A program made the translations under genes and the position numbers. Shown here in pieces: positions 4,554-5,095 of a stretch of 5,095 nucleotides of DNA. The notes under the pieces are model-generated. The model saw nothing but the letters and a program-made list of their open reading frames with translations. It was not told the DNA's origin and made no database searches. The stretch lies in NCBI GenBank assembly GCA_035541995.1, contig DATKMG010000791.1, positions 1 to 5,095 of the forward strand. Reading direction: 5' to 3'. The DNA comes from DATKMG01 sp035541995 (GTDB lineage Bacteria; Acidobacteriota; Terriglobia; Versatilivoradales; Versatilivoraceae). Position 1 is the first letter of the stretch, and the number at the start of each line of letters is the position of its first letter.

Positions 4554-5095
4554 GCTTCAGCCTTGCGTTGAAGGAGTGCCGCTAATAGCCCCGACTGTTG
4601 CAACGGGACCTCCATAAGTGCCGACACATAAGGGTGAGTGGAATCCGCCAGCAGCTGGTGGGGAGACCCTGAGGCTACTATTTCCCCCTTCAGCATGACG
4701 ATAATGCGGTCACCCATCAGAAGCGCCTCAGTCATATCATGCGTGACCATGATCACCGTTAACTTCAGGGACCGCTGCAAGTGCTGAAACTCATTTTGGA
4801 GTGCTGCCCGGGTAATGGGGTCGAGAGCACCGAAAGGTTCATCCATGAGCATGATCTTAGGACCAGCTGCCAACGCTCGCGCCAAACCAACCCGCTGTTG
4901 CTGCCCCCCTGACAAGGTCGCTGGTCTCCGATGTTTGAACTCTTCGGGAGGCAAACCGACAAGTTCCAGGAGTTCATGCACCCGATTCTCCGTTCTCTTC
5001 CTATCCCATCTCAACAAGCGCGGCACGGTGCCGACGTTTTCCGCTACGCTCATGTGGGGGAACAAGCCAATTCCCTGGAAGATGTATCCGATGCT
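4550..5095 (-). CDS. ABC transporter ATPase of the osmoprotectant importer (5' partial)
   Basis: The visible part is 181 residues running into the window edge; the frame stays open through the last base, so the start and the Walker A motif lie outside. Visible in order are the Q-loop region (GYIFQGIGLFPHMSVAENVG, Q at visible residue 7), the ABC signature LSGGQQQRVGLARALA (from residue ~61), Walker B IMLMDEPFGALD (~81-92) and the switch histidine in VMVTHD (H119). This is a complete set of the remaining catalytic motifs, so the protein should be active. The TTG at 5063-5065 is an internal Leu, not the start, because it lies inside the conserved Q-loop motif. The C-terminus ends ~60 residues after the switch histidine with no CBS domains, unlike the OpuCA/OpuAA/ProV proteins whose CBS pair senses ionic strength; it is closer to the short YehX-like ATPases. 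It overlaps the permease/binding-protein gene by 4 nt and surely partners with it. Confidence 0.92.
   Translation of the reverse strand, partial: SIGYIFQGIGLFPHMSVAENVGTVPRLLRWDRKRTENRVHELLELVGLPPEEFKHRRPATLSGGQQQRVGLARALAAGPKIMLMDEPFGALDPITRAALQNEFQHLQRSLKLTVIMVTHDMTEALLMGDRIIVMLKGEIVASGSPHQLLADSTHPYVSALMEVPLQQSGLLAALLQRKAEA

Overview
The window comes from a bacterial chromosome of moderate, roughly balanced GC content. A gene for a protein with a Sec signal peptide and a parallel beta-helix, two-gene osmoprotectant-type ABC transport genes, and palindrome-rich intergenic DNA all fit a free-living Gram-negative bacterium. A Desulfobacterota (Syntrophobacter/Desulfomonile-like) or similar environmental lineage is my impression only; no marker gene in the window fixes the taxonomy.

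Layout from left to right. (1) Positions 2-322 hold the 3' end of an unrecognised plus-strand gene that ends in a purine-rich, Arg/Lys/Gly-rich tail. (2) Positions 323-1192 carry no convincing gene. The first half is featureless. From about 641 to 960 there is an alternating series of small palindromes of two sequence types, which looks like a decayed or composite dispersed repeat. Two more hairpins lie in the presumed leader of the next gene. (3) Positions 1193-2596 encode a 467-residue secreted right-handed parallel beta-helix (pectin-lyase-like fold) protein with a good ribosome binding site and signal peptide. (4) Positions 2597-3020 are a second gene-free, palindrome-rich block between convergent genes. 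It includes a perfect 12-bp and a perfect 13-bp inverted repeat, and it shares at least three short motifs, in the same order, with the block upstream of the beta-helix gene. (5) Positions 3021-5095, minus strand, carry an operon: an ABC ATPase (5' end cut by the window edge) overlapping by 4 nt (ATGA) a gene whose product fuses an OpuCB/ProW-type permease to an OpuAC/ProX-type substrate-binding domain.

The two ABC genes together make a complete glycine betaine/carnitine/choline-type importer: the ATPase energises transport, and the fused protein supplies both the membrane channel and the tethered ligand receptor. The beta-helix gene is transcribed towards this operon and shows no functional link to it. 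I see no CRISPR array, tRNA, rRNA, transposase or defence system. The most unusual aspect is the pair of collinear palindromic repeat blocks that bracket the beta-helix gene.
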